A DNA stretch of 54,545 nucleotides from a bacterium (GTDB taxonomy: Bacteria > Omnitrophota > Gorgyraeia > Duberdicusellales > 4484-171), in the NCBI GenBank assembly GCA_021796115.1, contig JAJYOP010000009.1, positions 1-54,545 of the forward strand, in the 5' to 3' direction. Of this stretch, positions 35,813 through 44,611 are shown in pieces; the first letter of the stretch is position 1; each line of letters starts with the position of its first letter. Made by a program: the position numbers and the translations under genes. Under the pieces are notes generated by a model. That model made no database searches and was not told the origin of the DNA. It worked only from the letters and a program-made list of their open reading frames with translations.

Positions 35813-36841
35813 ATGAAAATTTTATTTGTTTGCGATAGAAGCGGAGGTCATGTTTTTCCAGCGCTTGCCATAGCTTCTAAACTAAGTCAAGCCAATAAAG
35901 ATAGTGAAATACATTTTTTTGTTACATCGGAATTTTTAAAAGGCCATTTATCGCAAAAAGGTTTTCCGGTTTGCGGGAGAAGTTTTGGCTTTCGCAATCT
36001 TTTTATTGAAATTTTTTATCGTATCCTTGAAGCCGGGAATATTCTTTTCAAATTGAGGCCTGAAAAAGTCTTGGGCTTTGGTGGTAGAGACAGTTTTTTT
36101 CTTGTATTTTTTGCAAGCTTGATGAATTTGGATACGGCAATATATGAACCTAATGTAAAACCCGGAAAAGCCAATTTATTTCTTTCCTTATTTGTGAAAA
36201 AAGTATTTCGCGGATTTGATGAAAGAAAAATAGGCAAGAAGACAATTGTGATAGGTATCCCGTTAAGGGAAAATATAAAAAAAATAGAACGCAAAACCGC
36301 ACTTAAACGTCTTGGTCTTAACGATAAACCAACGCTTTTTTGCTTCGGTGGCAGCCAGGGATCAGTGTTTTTAAACGATATTTTTTTAAAACTTATCCAA
36401 TCAATTGATTGTGATTTTCAAACAATCCATCTTACAGGACAAAGAGAATACTTTAAAATTTCACAAATTTATAATAAAATAGGAAAAATAAACTTTGTTA
36501 AAGATTTTTACTATTGTATGGAGGAGCTTTACAGCGCAAGTGACATTGTTATCGCTCGCGCAGGCGCATCAACCTTGGCAGAAATAACATATTATAAGCT
36601 ACCATCGATATTGATACCTCATCCGGCTGCCGGAGGTCATCAAAAAGAAAATGCCCGTTATCTTGAGAATAGAGAAGCAGCTTATATATTTTTGCAGCAA
36701 AATTTTGATTTTCAGGAGTTTAAGAGAACAGTAGAAAATCTGCTTAAAGATAGCCAGCTACGGCAAAAGATAAGTGCTAATTTAGGCAGCATAAAAATCG
36801 GGATAACCTTTGAAGATTTTTCTCCGAATACTTATTTTTAG
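35813..36841 (+). CDS. murG: Undecaprenyl-PP-MurNAc-pentapeptide GlcNAc transferase
   Basis: MurG makes lipid II on the cytoplasmic membrane face. It is a 342-residue GT28 enzyme with the N-terminal SGGHVFPALA loop (family GGTGGHxxPA), GFGGRDSFF, FGGSQGSVFLN, ARAGASTLAE and PHPAAGGHQKENA. The overall sequence is divergent and somewhat short at the C-terminus, but the donor-binding motifs are intact. Its last 32 bp overlap the next peptidase gene. Confidence 0.93.
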   Translation: MKILFVCDRSGGHVFPALAIASKLSQANKDSEIHFFVTSEFLKGHLSQKGFPVCGRSFGFRNLFIEIFYRILEAGNILFKLRPEKVLGFGGRDSFFLVFFASLMNLDTAIYEPNVKPGKANLFLSLFVKKVFRGFDERKIGKKTIVIGIPLRENIKKIERKTALKRLGLNDKPTLFCFGGSQGSVFLNDIFLKLIQSIDCDFQTIHLTGQREYFKISQIYNKIGKINFVKDFYYCMEELYSASDIVIARAGASTLAEITYYKLPSILIPHPAAGGHQKENARYLENREAAYIFLQQNFDFQEFKRTVENLLKDSQLRQKISANLGSIKIGITFEDFSPNTYF

Positions 36842-37586
36842 TTTATTTTTTTGTCCTTATGTTTACGGGGCCGACGTAAAAGAGTTGTATTCCGATCATT
36901 TTATTATAGTTTCCGATAAAAGCATCGAAGAGGAATACCTGTATAAAGTAAAAGATATGGCTGAAGATTATTACAAAGTAGTGACGCAGGAATTTAATTT
37001 TATCAGAAATGATCCATGGTTGTGGAAGAATAGAGCCAAAATATTTGTGGCTAAAGATAGGCAAGAATATGTCGAAAAATACAATTGTCCTTCCTGGTCT
37101 AATGCCTGTGTGGATTATCAAAGCAAAATGATTTTCACCTATCCGCAGCAGGAAAATTTTTCATCTATTCTTTCACATGAACTTACGCATATTATTTTTC
37201 GCGAATATGTAGGTAAAGAACAATTACCTCTTTGGCTGGATGAAGGTGTGGCCGTTTACGTAGCAAGTAAATATGCTAAAAACGAAGAGAATTTTGCTGC
37301 GTTAAAACAAAAAGTAATTACGGGCAAATATATAAAATTTAGCGAGTTAAATAAGATAACTTTGGATGAATTAAAGAATAAGCCGAGAGATTACATAGAT
37401 ACATTCTATCTCGAATCCTTTTCGGTAATTGAGTTTCTCATAAAAAAGTGGTCGCGTTATAATTTGGATAATTTCTTTAAATTCCTTAAAGAAGGATATT
37501 CTGTCCGTGATAGTTTGTACAAAAGTTATGGTATAAGAACGCTTGAGGAATTGGAGAAACAATGGAACGGTTTTTATCAAAAATAA
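36810..37586 (+). CDS. Secreted gluzincin-type metallopeptidase, dcw-linked (copy 2)
   Basis: This 258-residue paralogue of the gene at 35027 starts at TTG 36810, overlapping the murG end by 32 bp. Residues 1-21 form a signal peptide (FLRILIFSLFF). Zinc ligands are HELTH (123-127) and E145 (LWLDEG), in exactly the same positions as copy 1; C93 and C100 are also conserved. The halves after residue 150 diverge, so the pair may differ in specificity. It overlaps murC by 25 bp. Function is unknown; export and zinc dependence are well supported by motif. Confidence 0.82.
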   Translation: MKIFLRILIFSLFFCPYVYGADVKELYSDHFIIVSDKSIEEEYLYKVKDMAEDYYKVVTQEFNFIRNDPWLWKNRAKIFVAKDRQEYVEKYNCPSWSNACVDYQSKMIFTYPQQENFSSILSHELTHIIFREYVGKEQLPLWLDEGVAVYVASKYAKNEENFAALKQKVITGKYIKFSELNKITLDELKNKPRDYIDTFYLESFSVIEFLIKKWSRYNLDNFFKFLKEGYSVRDSLYKSYGIRTLEELEKQWNGFYQK

Positions 37587-38941
37587 AAAATATTTATCTT
37601 ATTGGCATAGGCGGCATAGGTATGAGTGGCTTGGCTATACTTCTTAAGGATAAGGGCTATAATGTTAAAGGCTCCGATATCGCAGAAAGCTATATTACAA
37701 AAATGCTTAAAAATGAAGGCATCGAAGTAATCATGGGCCATAGAAAGGAAAATTTGCCGCAGGATGCCCATCTTGTTTGCTATTCTTCGGCTATAAAAGA
37801 AGATAACCCCGAAATGATAGAAGCTAAAAAGAAAGGAATAAATATTTTGCAAAGAGGAAAACTTCTGGGGCTTATTTCCTGGGACAAAAAAACTATTACT
37901 ATATCCGGTAGCCATGGAAAAACTACCACTACTTCTTTAATAGGCTATATGTTAACTTCGCTAGGATTTGGTCCTACGGTTTTTGTCGGTGGCTTGCCCC
38001 TTAATTATGCACGCAATGCCTGGTGGGGTGAGGAGTATTTTGTCATCGAGGCTGACGAAAGTGACGGAAGTTTTCTTTATTATAATCCTTGGATTTCGGT
38101 CATTACCAATATCGACCACGAACATCTTGATTATTATAAAACTATAGATAATCTAAAAGAGAATTTTCTGCAATTCGCCTATCAGGCAAAAGGCACGGTT
38201 ATAGGTTGCGGCGATGACCCTTTGGTTAAAGAAATATTAAAAAAAGTAAACGGCATAAGCTATGGTTTTGGAAAAGAAAACAGTATAAGAGCTGACAACT
38301 TTTATTTTGACGGAGAATTTTCCTGTTTTGATTTTTTGAGCGAGCAAAAATTTATAAGTCAGATAAAGATACCGCTTCTAGGCAAGCATAACGCTTTAAA
38401 CACTCTAGCAGTGCTTGCATTTTTAAAATACATGGGCCAGGATTTAACTAAAACTATAGAAATGTTTAAGTATTTTAAAGGTACAAAAAGGCGCTTTCAG
38501 ATAAAGAAAAAAATCGGAGAGGTCACTTTCGTAGATGATTATGCACATCATCCTACTGAGATAGAGGCAGTGCTTAAGGCTGCGCGATATTTGAACCCCA
38601 AACGCGTATTTGTAATTTTTCAGCCCCACCGTTTTTCGCGGGTAGAATACTTATATAAACAATTCGCCCAGAGCTTTGCTTTTGCCGACGAACTTATCGT
38701 AACTGATATATATTCGGCCCAAGAAAAACAAATTTTAGGCGTAAATGCAAAAATGCTGTCAGAAGAAATAGGCCGTACTTTTAAAGGAAAAATAACGCAT
38801 ATCCCCAAAGAAAGACTCGCAGTTGAGGTGCCTAATTATATACAAGAAGGGGACCTTGTGCTTGGCCTTGGGGCAGGCGATATAAATACGATTATGGAGA
38901 GTATAGTTAATGAATTCGAAAGCAATAGAATTAAAGCATAA
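37562..38941 (+). CDS. murC: UDP-MurNAc:L-alanine ligase
   Basis: MurC starts the stem peptide. The 459-residue ligase has the N-terminal GIGGIGMSG (15-23), the ATP loop GSHGKTTTT (116-124), the DESDGSF motif, NIDHEHLDYY and DDYAHHPTEI. ATG 37562 overlaps the upstream peptidase gene, and the end overlaps murB by 32 bp, so the genes are tightly packed. Confidence 0.97.
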   Translation: MERFLSKIKNIYLIGIGGIGMSGLAILLKDKGYNVKGSDIAESYITKMLKNEGIEVIMGHRKENLPQDAHLVCYSSAIKEDNPEMIEAKKKGINILQRGKLLGLISWDKKTITISGSHGKTTTTSLIGYMLTSLGFGPTVFVGGLPLNYARNAWWGEEYFVIEADESDGSFLYYNPWISVITNIDHEHLDYYKTIDNLKENFLQFAYQAKGTVIGCGDDPLVKEILKKVNGISYGFGKENSIRADNFYFDGEFSCFDFLSEQKFISQIKIPLLGKHNALNTLAVLAFLKYMGQDLTKTIEMFKYFKGTKRRFQIKKKIGEVTFVDDYAHHPTEIEAVLKAARYLNPKRVFVIFQPHRFSRVEYLYKQFAQSFAFADELIVTDIYSAQEKQILGVNAKMLSEEIGRTFKGKITHIPKERLAVEVPNYIQEGDLVLGLGAGDINTIMESIVNEFESNRIKA

Positions 38942-39764
38942 TCATAGTCTAAAAAGCCTGACGACAATAAAAATAGGCGGCGAGGCACGGAATTTTTTTA
39001 TCGTAAATACCGTAGACGCGCTCCGCAAACTCGTCATAAAGCTTAAGGACTCCTATTACATTCTTGGTGGAGGTTCAAATCTTCTCGTAAAAGATAACCG
39101 ACTCGATAACGGAGTAATTAAATTAGGGGAGGGATTTGATTGTATTTTGCAAAAGGTAAAATACCTGGAAGTCGGAGCTGCGACAAAGCTTAATTCGCTG
39201 ATTAAATATGCGTTGCAAAATAATTTAGGCGGACTGGATAATCTTGCCGGCATTCCTGCTTCAATAGGTGGTCTTGTGGCCATGAATGCTTCCGCTTTTA
39301 ACAGGGATATTTCGCAGTTGATAAAAAATGTTGAGGTGATGGACAAAAATGGCGAGGTAAAACAAATTAAAAGAGAAGATATAATTTTTTCCTACCGACG
39401 CTCATCATTAAGTAATTACATAGTTTTAAAGGTATGGTTTGATTTGCCGAAAGACAATAATCTTAAAATAAAAATAAATAATTGCATGAAACATAGATTA
39501 AATACTCAGGATTTTTCATATCCTAGCTGTGGATGTATTTTTAAGAATCCAGAAAAATTTTCTGCCGGTTTTTTAATTGATTCCTGTAACCTCAAGGGTT
39601 TGCGTCAAAATGATGCCCAGATTTCCTTGAGACACGCCAACTTTATAATAAATTTAGGTAAGGCTTCCTATAGCGATGTTGATTGTCTTATTGATAGAGC
39701 CAAAGAAGAAGTTCACAAAAAATTTGGAATAATTTTGGAAGAAGAAGTTAAGCGCTGGAGTTAA
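38910..39764 (+). CDS. murB: UDP-N-acetylenolpyruvoylglucosamine reductase
   Basis: MurB is the FAD enzyme that reduces enolpyruvyl-UDP-GlcNAc to UDP-MurNAc. The 284 residues show GGGSNLLV (53-60), GIPASIGG (115-122) and YRRSS (162-166), typical of type II MurB (no extra loop). The general-acid serine position (GSxFKNP) is cysteine here: C209 in SCGCIFKNP; cysteine occurs naturally in some family members. It overlaps murC by 32 bp. Confidence 0.94.
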   Translation: MNSKAIELKHNHSLKSLTTIKIGGEARNFFIVNTVDALRKLVIKLKDSYYILGGGSNLLVKDNRLDNGVIKLGEGFDCILQKVKYLEVGAATKLNSLIKYALQNNLGGLDNLAGIPASIGGLVAMNASAFNRDISQLIKNVEVMDKNGEVKQIKREDIIFSYRRSSLSNYIVLKVWFDLPKDNNLKIKINNCMKHRLNTQDFSYPSCGCIFKNPEKFSAGFLIDSCNLKGLRQNDAQISLRHANFIINLGKASYSDVDCLIDRAKEEVHKKFGIILEEEVKRWS

Positions 39765-39768
39765 AAAT

Positions 39769-40746
39769 ATGGAGATTCTAAATAATATCAGAATCGGGGT
39801 TTTGGGTGGGGGGGTATCTTTTGAAAGGGAAATTTCTTTAGTTTCTGCCGAAGAAGCTTATAAGATATTTCGGAAAAAAAACCTTAACGTAACTTTTATT
39901 GATATATCTACTCGAGAAGAAAACAAAGTAAAAGAAATAATTCGTGCAAACGATATAGATCTTGCGTTTATTGCGCTTCACGGTGAATTTGGAGAAGATG
40001 GAAAAATACAGAGAATTCTTGATGATCTAGGTATTGCCTATACCGGTTCAAGTTCTTTAGCCAGCTATCTTGCAATGGATAAAATAGTATCCAAGGAAAT
40101 TTTTATCTATGGAGATATTCCAACGCCGGCATTCAAAGTTTATGATGCCACTCTGCATAAAAATAATCTAAAAGCTTGCCTTCTGAAAAATGTAAAATAT
40201 CCCGTTGTCGTTAAGCCATTTTTCTCCGGCTCAAGCTTCGGAATATCAATAGTAAGACAAGAGCAAGATTTACAAAAAGCTTTAGATGGCGCCTTGTCAT
40301 TACAATCTAAAGTGCTTCTTGAAGATTATATCAAAGGACGCGAATTCACGGTTGGAATATTGGAGGATAGGCCGCTTGCCGTTATTGAAATAATTCCCAA
40401 AACCGAATATTTTGATTTTACCACAAAATATAGCGATGGTTTAGCCGAATTTGTTGCACCGGCTAAGCTCAAAGAATCGCTTTACAATAAAATTCAGGTA
40501 ACAGCTCTATCTGCACACAAAGCATTAGGTTGCCGGCATTTTTCCAGGGTAGATATTCGTTTGGGAATAAATGATATTCCTTATGTGCTAGAAGTTAATT
40601 CTATACCCGGGCTTACTACGCACAGCCTTTTACCGCTATCGGCAAAATGCTGTGGCATAAATTTCGATGAGCTGATTATAAAAATGGCTTATCTTGCTTT
40701 AAATGAAAAAAAATATTTTAAACAAGTTAGCACGATTTCGAGATAA
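39769..40746 (+). CDS. ddl: D-alanine:D-alanine ligase
   Basis: Ddl makes the D-Ala-D-Ala used by MurF. It is a 325-residue ATP-grasp enzyme with GGGVSFEREISLVSA near the N-terminus, ALHGEFGEDGKIQ, VVVKPFFSGSSFGISIV, RVDIRLG and EVNSIPGLTTHSLLP. The C-terminus overlaps ftsQ by 44 bp, a rather long overlap in a different frame. Confidence 0.96.
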   Translation: MEILNNIRIGVLGGGVSFEREISLVSAEEAYKIFRKKNLNVTFIDISTREENKVKEIIRANDIDLAFIALHGEFGEDGKIQRILDDLGIAYTGSSSLASYLAMDKIVSKEIFIYGDIPTPAFKVYDATLHKNNLKACLLKNVKYPVVVKPFFSGSSFGISIVRQEQDLQKALDGALSLQSKVLLEDYIKGREFTVGILEDRPLAVIEIIPKTEYFDFTTKYSDGLAEFVAPAKLKESLYNKIQVTALSAHKALGCRHFSRVDIRLGINDIPYVLEVNSIPGLTTHSLLPLSAKCCGINFDELIIKMAYLALNEKKYFKQVSTISR

Positions 40747-41458
40747 TATCAACCCAAAATCTTTGGCAGTTGCTTTTTGTATTTTTCTCGCTTTTGCCGC
40801 GCTCCTGTATTCGGGTATGGTTATATATCGAGCTGGATTTTTTACAATTACCGAAGTGCGTTCAAACGTCAGCATTGAGCCATTCATAAAAAATTACATC
40901 AAAGGTAAATCTCTGGTTAATTTAGATATAAAAAAGATCTATAGAACAATTATTAAAATGCATCCGGAGTATAAAGATGTTAAGGTAATTAAAGAATTTC
41001 CGCAAAGCCTGCGCATCGATGTTTCCCTCCGCATGCCCGTCGTTCAATTGCACACAACTAATTTTTATCTTCTAGATAAAGACGGGGTTGTTATTAGCAT
41101 GAGTGAATCGAACCATTTCCCTCAAATTATGCTTATTGAGATGGAGAATAGCAACATTATTTTTCCGGTAGGATTACCGGTAAAAGAGCAAAGACTTGCT
41201 CTTGCCTTTAAACTGATGGCTAGACTAAAAGAACATAAATTTCTTAAAAAATTTTTGATAAAAACAATAAATGTAAGTTATCCCGAGGCAAATTATTTTA
41301 CAATGAATAATACCCATGTAATTATAGGCAATGACGACTATACGAGAAAACTTTATATATTAGAGAATCTTTTGAATAAAGAGCTTAACGGAAATATATC
41401 TTCTGTGGAATACATAGATTTGCGGAATAAAAAAGCATACGTGGGGTATCTGCAATGA
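40703..41458 (+). CDS. ftsQ: FtsQ/DivIB-type cell division protein
   Basis: FtsQ links early and late divisome proteins. The 251-residue bitopic protein has a cytoplasmic basic tail, one membrane helix (residues 23-45), then a POTRA-type region (FFTITEVRSN, HPEYKDVKVIKEFPQSLRIDVSLRMPV) and a beta domain ending near VEYIDLRNKKAYV. Position between ddl and ftsA supports the call. It overlaps ftsA by 4 bp (ATGA). Confidence 0.88.
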   Translation: MKKNILNKLARFRDNINPKSLAVAFCIFLAFAALLYSGMVIYRAGFFTITEVRSNVSIEPFIKNYIKGKSLVNLDIKKIYRTIIKMHPEYKDVKVIKEFPQSLRIDVSLRMPVVQLHTTNFYLLDKDGVVISMSESNHFPQIMLIEMENSNIIFPVGLPVKEQRLALAFKLMARLKEHKFLKKFLIKTINVSYPEANYFTMNNTHVIIGNDDYTRKLYILENLLNKELNGNISSVEYIDLRNKKAYVGYLQ

Positions 41459-42606
41459 GGGGCTTGTGTGGCATAGACATAGATAAAGATAAGATTTATT
41501 TTTCATTTGCCAGGCAAAAGGGTTCAGCCGCCGTATTTTTAGATGAGTTAAGTGTTAATTTTTCTTCTAACGGCAAAACTTTTTTGGAAATTTTACAAGC
41601 CAATGCCAGCCTTATAAATCAAAAAATGTCTGAGAAAGAAAAAACTTTTTCTTTTACCGTAGAAAAATTTTTTTTGAATTTACCATGGGAAATATGTAAA
41701 ACTGCCACATTTTCAGCAACCGTGCCTTTCGCGAATAGAAAAAAAATAACGCAAAATGATATTAATCTTGCAAAAAAGTACCTCCAGGATACTTATCTTG
41801 ATTGGGATGATTTTTGTATTCACAATCTTATCCTGAATTATGAAATTGAAGGAAACAATTATAATAAGCCTCCGTATGGTGTTCTTGCCAAAAAAATAAA
41901 AATCACTTCGATTTTAGTATGGTTCAAGGATAAGTTACGTAAAGATATCGAAGATGTTTTTGATAATCTTGAAAAAGGCTTCGGAGGCATGGCCTATTCC
42001 CCAGTTTCCGCCATAGCCACGGTTTTCGAAAGTGTTAATACCATAAATGAGTCATGCATTGTTATAGATGTTGGTTATGATAAAACATTAGCAATTGCTT
42101 TAAAAAATAAAAAAATTCTTTCCATTAAAGATTCAAATTTTGGTTTGAGGCAATTACTTGAAGAGGTGGGAAAAAAATTTTTACTTCCAGAAAAGCTAGC
42201 TCAGGAAGTTTTTAACCGCTATATTTCTTTCAAAGAACTTGCATATTCAAAAGAGGTTAGTATTAAAAATGATGAGAGTTACATAAATTTAAGTATCCAA
42301 GCCGCAAACTCTTTTGTAAAAGATTATATAAAGACTGCGGTCAATCAAATTGTTGAAAGTTTAAGCGGAACACTAAATTCGGATTTCACCATTTATTTTT
42401 CCGGAAGGTTAAATGAAAAAGAAGGTTTTTGTGATTTTAGTAAACAAATTTTATCACATCCCGTAGTGGTGCCTTCTGCCGTAAAAACTGCCTCCAAATC
42501 TTTCGGTGTTCTAAACTATGGCATATCAAAATTTTTCGATAACGAGCAAATAGAGAAAAAATCATTTTTAAATCGGATAATGAATATATATAAAGAATAT
42601 TTTTAA
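41455..42606 (+). CDS. ftsA: Divergent FtsA-like actin-fold protein
   Basis: This 383-residue protein occupies the ftsA place after ftsQ. It has an N-terminal GIDIDKDKIYFSF strand pair (phosphate-1-like) and VIDVGYDKTLAIALK (203-217, phosphate-2-like). It ends in a short basic amphipathic helix (LNRIMNIYKEYF) like the FtsA membrane-targeting tail. Sequence conservation elsewhere is low, and PilM-type proteins share the fold, so synteny carries weight. FtsZ, its normal partner and usual next gene, does not follow. Confidence 0.72.
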   Translation: MRGLCGIDIDKDKIYFSFARQKGSAAVFLDELSVNFSSNGKTFLEILQANASLINQKMSEKEKTFSFTVEKFFLNLPWEICKTATFSATVPFANRKKITQNDINLAKKYLQDTYLDWDDFCIHNLILNYEIEGNNYNKPPYGVLAKKIKITSILVWFKDKLRKDIEDVFDNLEKGFGGMAYSPVSAIATVFESVNTINESCIVIDVGYDKTLAIALKNKKILSIKDSNFGLRQLLEEVGKKFLLPEKLAQEVFNRYISFKELAYSKEVSIKNDESYINLSIQAANSFVKDYIKTAVNQIVESLSGTLNSDFTIYFSGRLNEKEGFCDFSKQILSHPVVVPSAVKTASKSFGVLNYGISKFFDNEQIEKKSFLNRIMNIYKEYF

Positions 42607-42620
42607 TCCCTCACAGGGAT
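42606..42620. repeat. Small hairpin after ftsA
   Basis: ATCCCT and AGGGAT flank CAC directly after the ftsA stop. It is followed by AGGAGG (42640-42645), a possible four-codon frame (GTG 42651 to TAA 42665) and a second strong AAGGAGG (42664-42670) serving the next gene. Confidence 0.4.
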
Positions 42621-42679
42621 AGATTTCAACTTAAAAGTGAGGAGGTTTCGGTGCTTAACTCTTAAGGAGGGAGGTTCGA

Positions 42680-44611
42680 CTGGAAAAGGAAAAAGTATTT
42701 GAAGATTTTTTTAAAAGCCTGAGAATTGCCCTCAATAATTCAACAGTATATTTTAAGGACCACCCCGTTTTTTTATCCTCCATAGAAAGTTTAAACGAAA
42801 AAGTTAATGCTGTATTAGAATTTTTTCCGTCATTTAGAATCGGAATTGCACCACTTTCTATGCAGATTTCAGAAAAAATTTTTGAAAAACAAACTTTATA
42901 TGAAGATCTTGCCCAATACTTCCATCGCCGAAAGGTAAAAGCAATAGAATTCCGGAAAGGTATCTCTATTTCGGAATTAAATATTTTTATAACTAAAGTT
43001 TCGCTATCGCCTCTCGATTTAATAAAAGAGGGCGGTATTCCATTCATCCTCAAGAAAGAAAGTGCCGCACATATATTAGTGGAAGAACTCGATTATTACT
43101 CGCTTTTAAAAACAGGCGGGTTGGCGGATGACGAGCGCAAAGATGTCTGGGCGTATTTATTGAATAAGGCAATTAGCGAAAATAATCAGAAGGATATTGA
43201 AGAATTCAGCAATAACTTCGGCAGTATTTTAGAAAAATTAAAAAGTGATGATTTGCTGCAAAATAATGAGTTGATGAAAGCTTTTAACGTTTTTTTTGAC
43301 TATCTTGATAAAGAGAGAAATCCAAAAGTTAGAGAATGCCGCAAGGAGGCATTAAAGGTAATTCTAAGAAGTAAAGCCAAGGCTTCAAAGGATAATATTG
43401 AACGCATCAAAGAGATAGTAAAACATTTAGACGAGAATGACGTCTGTAATATATTGTTTAACGAGTTACTTACCAACGAAAAATTTGATATGCAAAGTAT
43501 GCTATTATTTTCTGTGCTTACAGGAAAAGAACAGCATCAAACCATCGCTGCCTCTTTAAAAGAAAAAATAGGCAAGGACCTCAGGGTAGATGCAAAAACT
43601 ATACGTAAGATAAAAGATTTATTTTCTGGTATCCCTAATCCGGTAGTTTCGGCGATTTACCGCAAGGCTCTGTCGGCTGTAATCGAAAAAGCATCTGGAG
43701 AAGAAGGGATAGTGCTTGACAGAGATAAGCTTTACCGCAACTATCGTTTCATGCTGCTTAATTTACTTGAATTGCAAAATACGGAAAATGAATTTACGCA
43801 GATTGCTGAAAAAATTATTAATGAATTGCCAAAAGTAGTCAATAGCAAAGATATTGAATTTATTGAAAGCTTATTAAAACTTTTAGAAATACAGAAGCAC
43901 TACTTTCCAGGGGATGAACAGCTGGTTCCAGGTTTGTACCTAAAAGTTGTTACTCTTTTAGAGGAAAAGGTGCTGGAAGAAAAAAATGATTTTAAATATT
44001 TTGATGTTTTTTTACATAAGTCAGCCTTTAATAAAGATACTTATTTTGACAAGATATTTAGCGAGAGCAGCCTGAATCCAAATACTCTACGGCTTTTTTT
44101 ACATTTCTTTCCCAAGGACACAGATGAATTGTGTATAAAAATAGGTAAACAAGCGGATAGCCCGATCTTTTTAAAAAAAATCATTGATAACCTTAGGGGG
44201 ATAGATTTACCAGAAACAAACGCCATCCTTATCTATATTTTCAAATTTGCAAATCAATTTTTAAAAGCAGAAATTCTAAAAACAATGCAAAGCCTTTCTC
44301 ATCTTAACGAAAACTTCCTTATGTCTATTCTTGAAAAAGAAGATATTTTTTTAAGAAAGCAAGTGTTGCTTTTATTGGCAAGAAATGTTCATTATCGTAC
44401 TAAGGCACTGGAAACTTTATTTTCCATAAACAATTTTTTTGGGCTTAAGAATAAAATCATTGAGCAAAACATAAATATTGTTTCAGATTGTGATATTAAA
44501 GAAACCAGGATTTATTTAGAGAGATTTTCTAAAATAAAAGTTTTCTGGAAAAAAAATTTAAAAAAAGCTGCGATAAAAGCTTTAACGAATTTATATGATA
44601 GAAAAAATTGA
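42680..44611 (+). CDS. Unknown protein sharing an N-terminal domain with the adjacent HD-GYP protein; apparent CTG start
   Basis: The frame has no ATG, GTG or TTG before 42860, yet coding continues upstream to CTG 42680, which lies 9 bases after AAGGAGG (42664-42670). From there the product has 643 residues. Residues 5-115 (FFKSLRIALNNSTVYFKDHP, then GIAPLSMQI, AIEFRKGISISELNIFI) align with residues 8-108 of the next protein, confirming the upstream part is real. The remainder is helical, with a HEAT/ARM-like look, and has no enzyme motif. A scaffold or regulatory partner role is inferred. If ATG 42860 were used, half the shared domain would be lost. Confidence 0.72.
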   Translation: MEKEKVFEDFFKSLRIALNNSTVYFKDHPVFLSSIESLNEKVNAVLEFFPSFRIGIAPLSMQISEKIFEKQTLYEDLAQYFHRRKVKAIEFRKGISISELNIFITKVSLSPLDLIKEGGIPFILKKESAAHILVEELDYYSLLKTGGLADDERKDVWAYLLNKAISENNQKDIEEFSNNFGSILEKLKSDDLLQNNELMKAFNVFFDYLDKERNPKVRECRKEALKVILRSKAKASKDNIERIKEIVKHLDENDVCNILFNELLTNEKFDMQSMLLFSVLTGKEQHQTIAASLKEKIGKDLRVDAKTIRKIKDLFSGIPNPVVSAIYRKALSAVIEKASGEEGIVLDRDKLYRNYRFMLLNLLELQNTENEFTQIAEKIINELPKVVNSKDIEFIESLLKLLEIQKHYFPGDEQLVPGLYLKVVTLLEEKVLEEKNDFKYFDVFLHKSAFNKDTYFDKIFSESSLNPNTLRLFLHFFPKDTDELCIKIGKQADSPIFLKKIIDNLRGIDLPETNAILIYIFKFANQFLKAEILKTMQSLSHLNENFLMSILEKEDIFLRKQVLLLLARNVHYRTKALETLFSINNFFGLKNKIIEQNINIVSDCDIKETRIYLERFSKIKVFWKKNLKKAAIKALTNLYDRKN

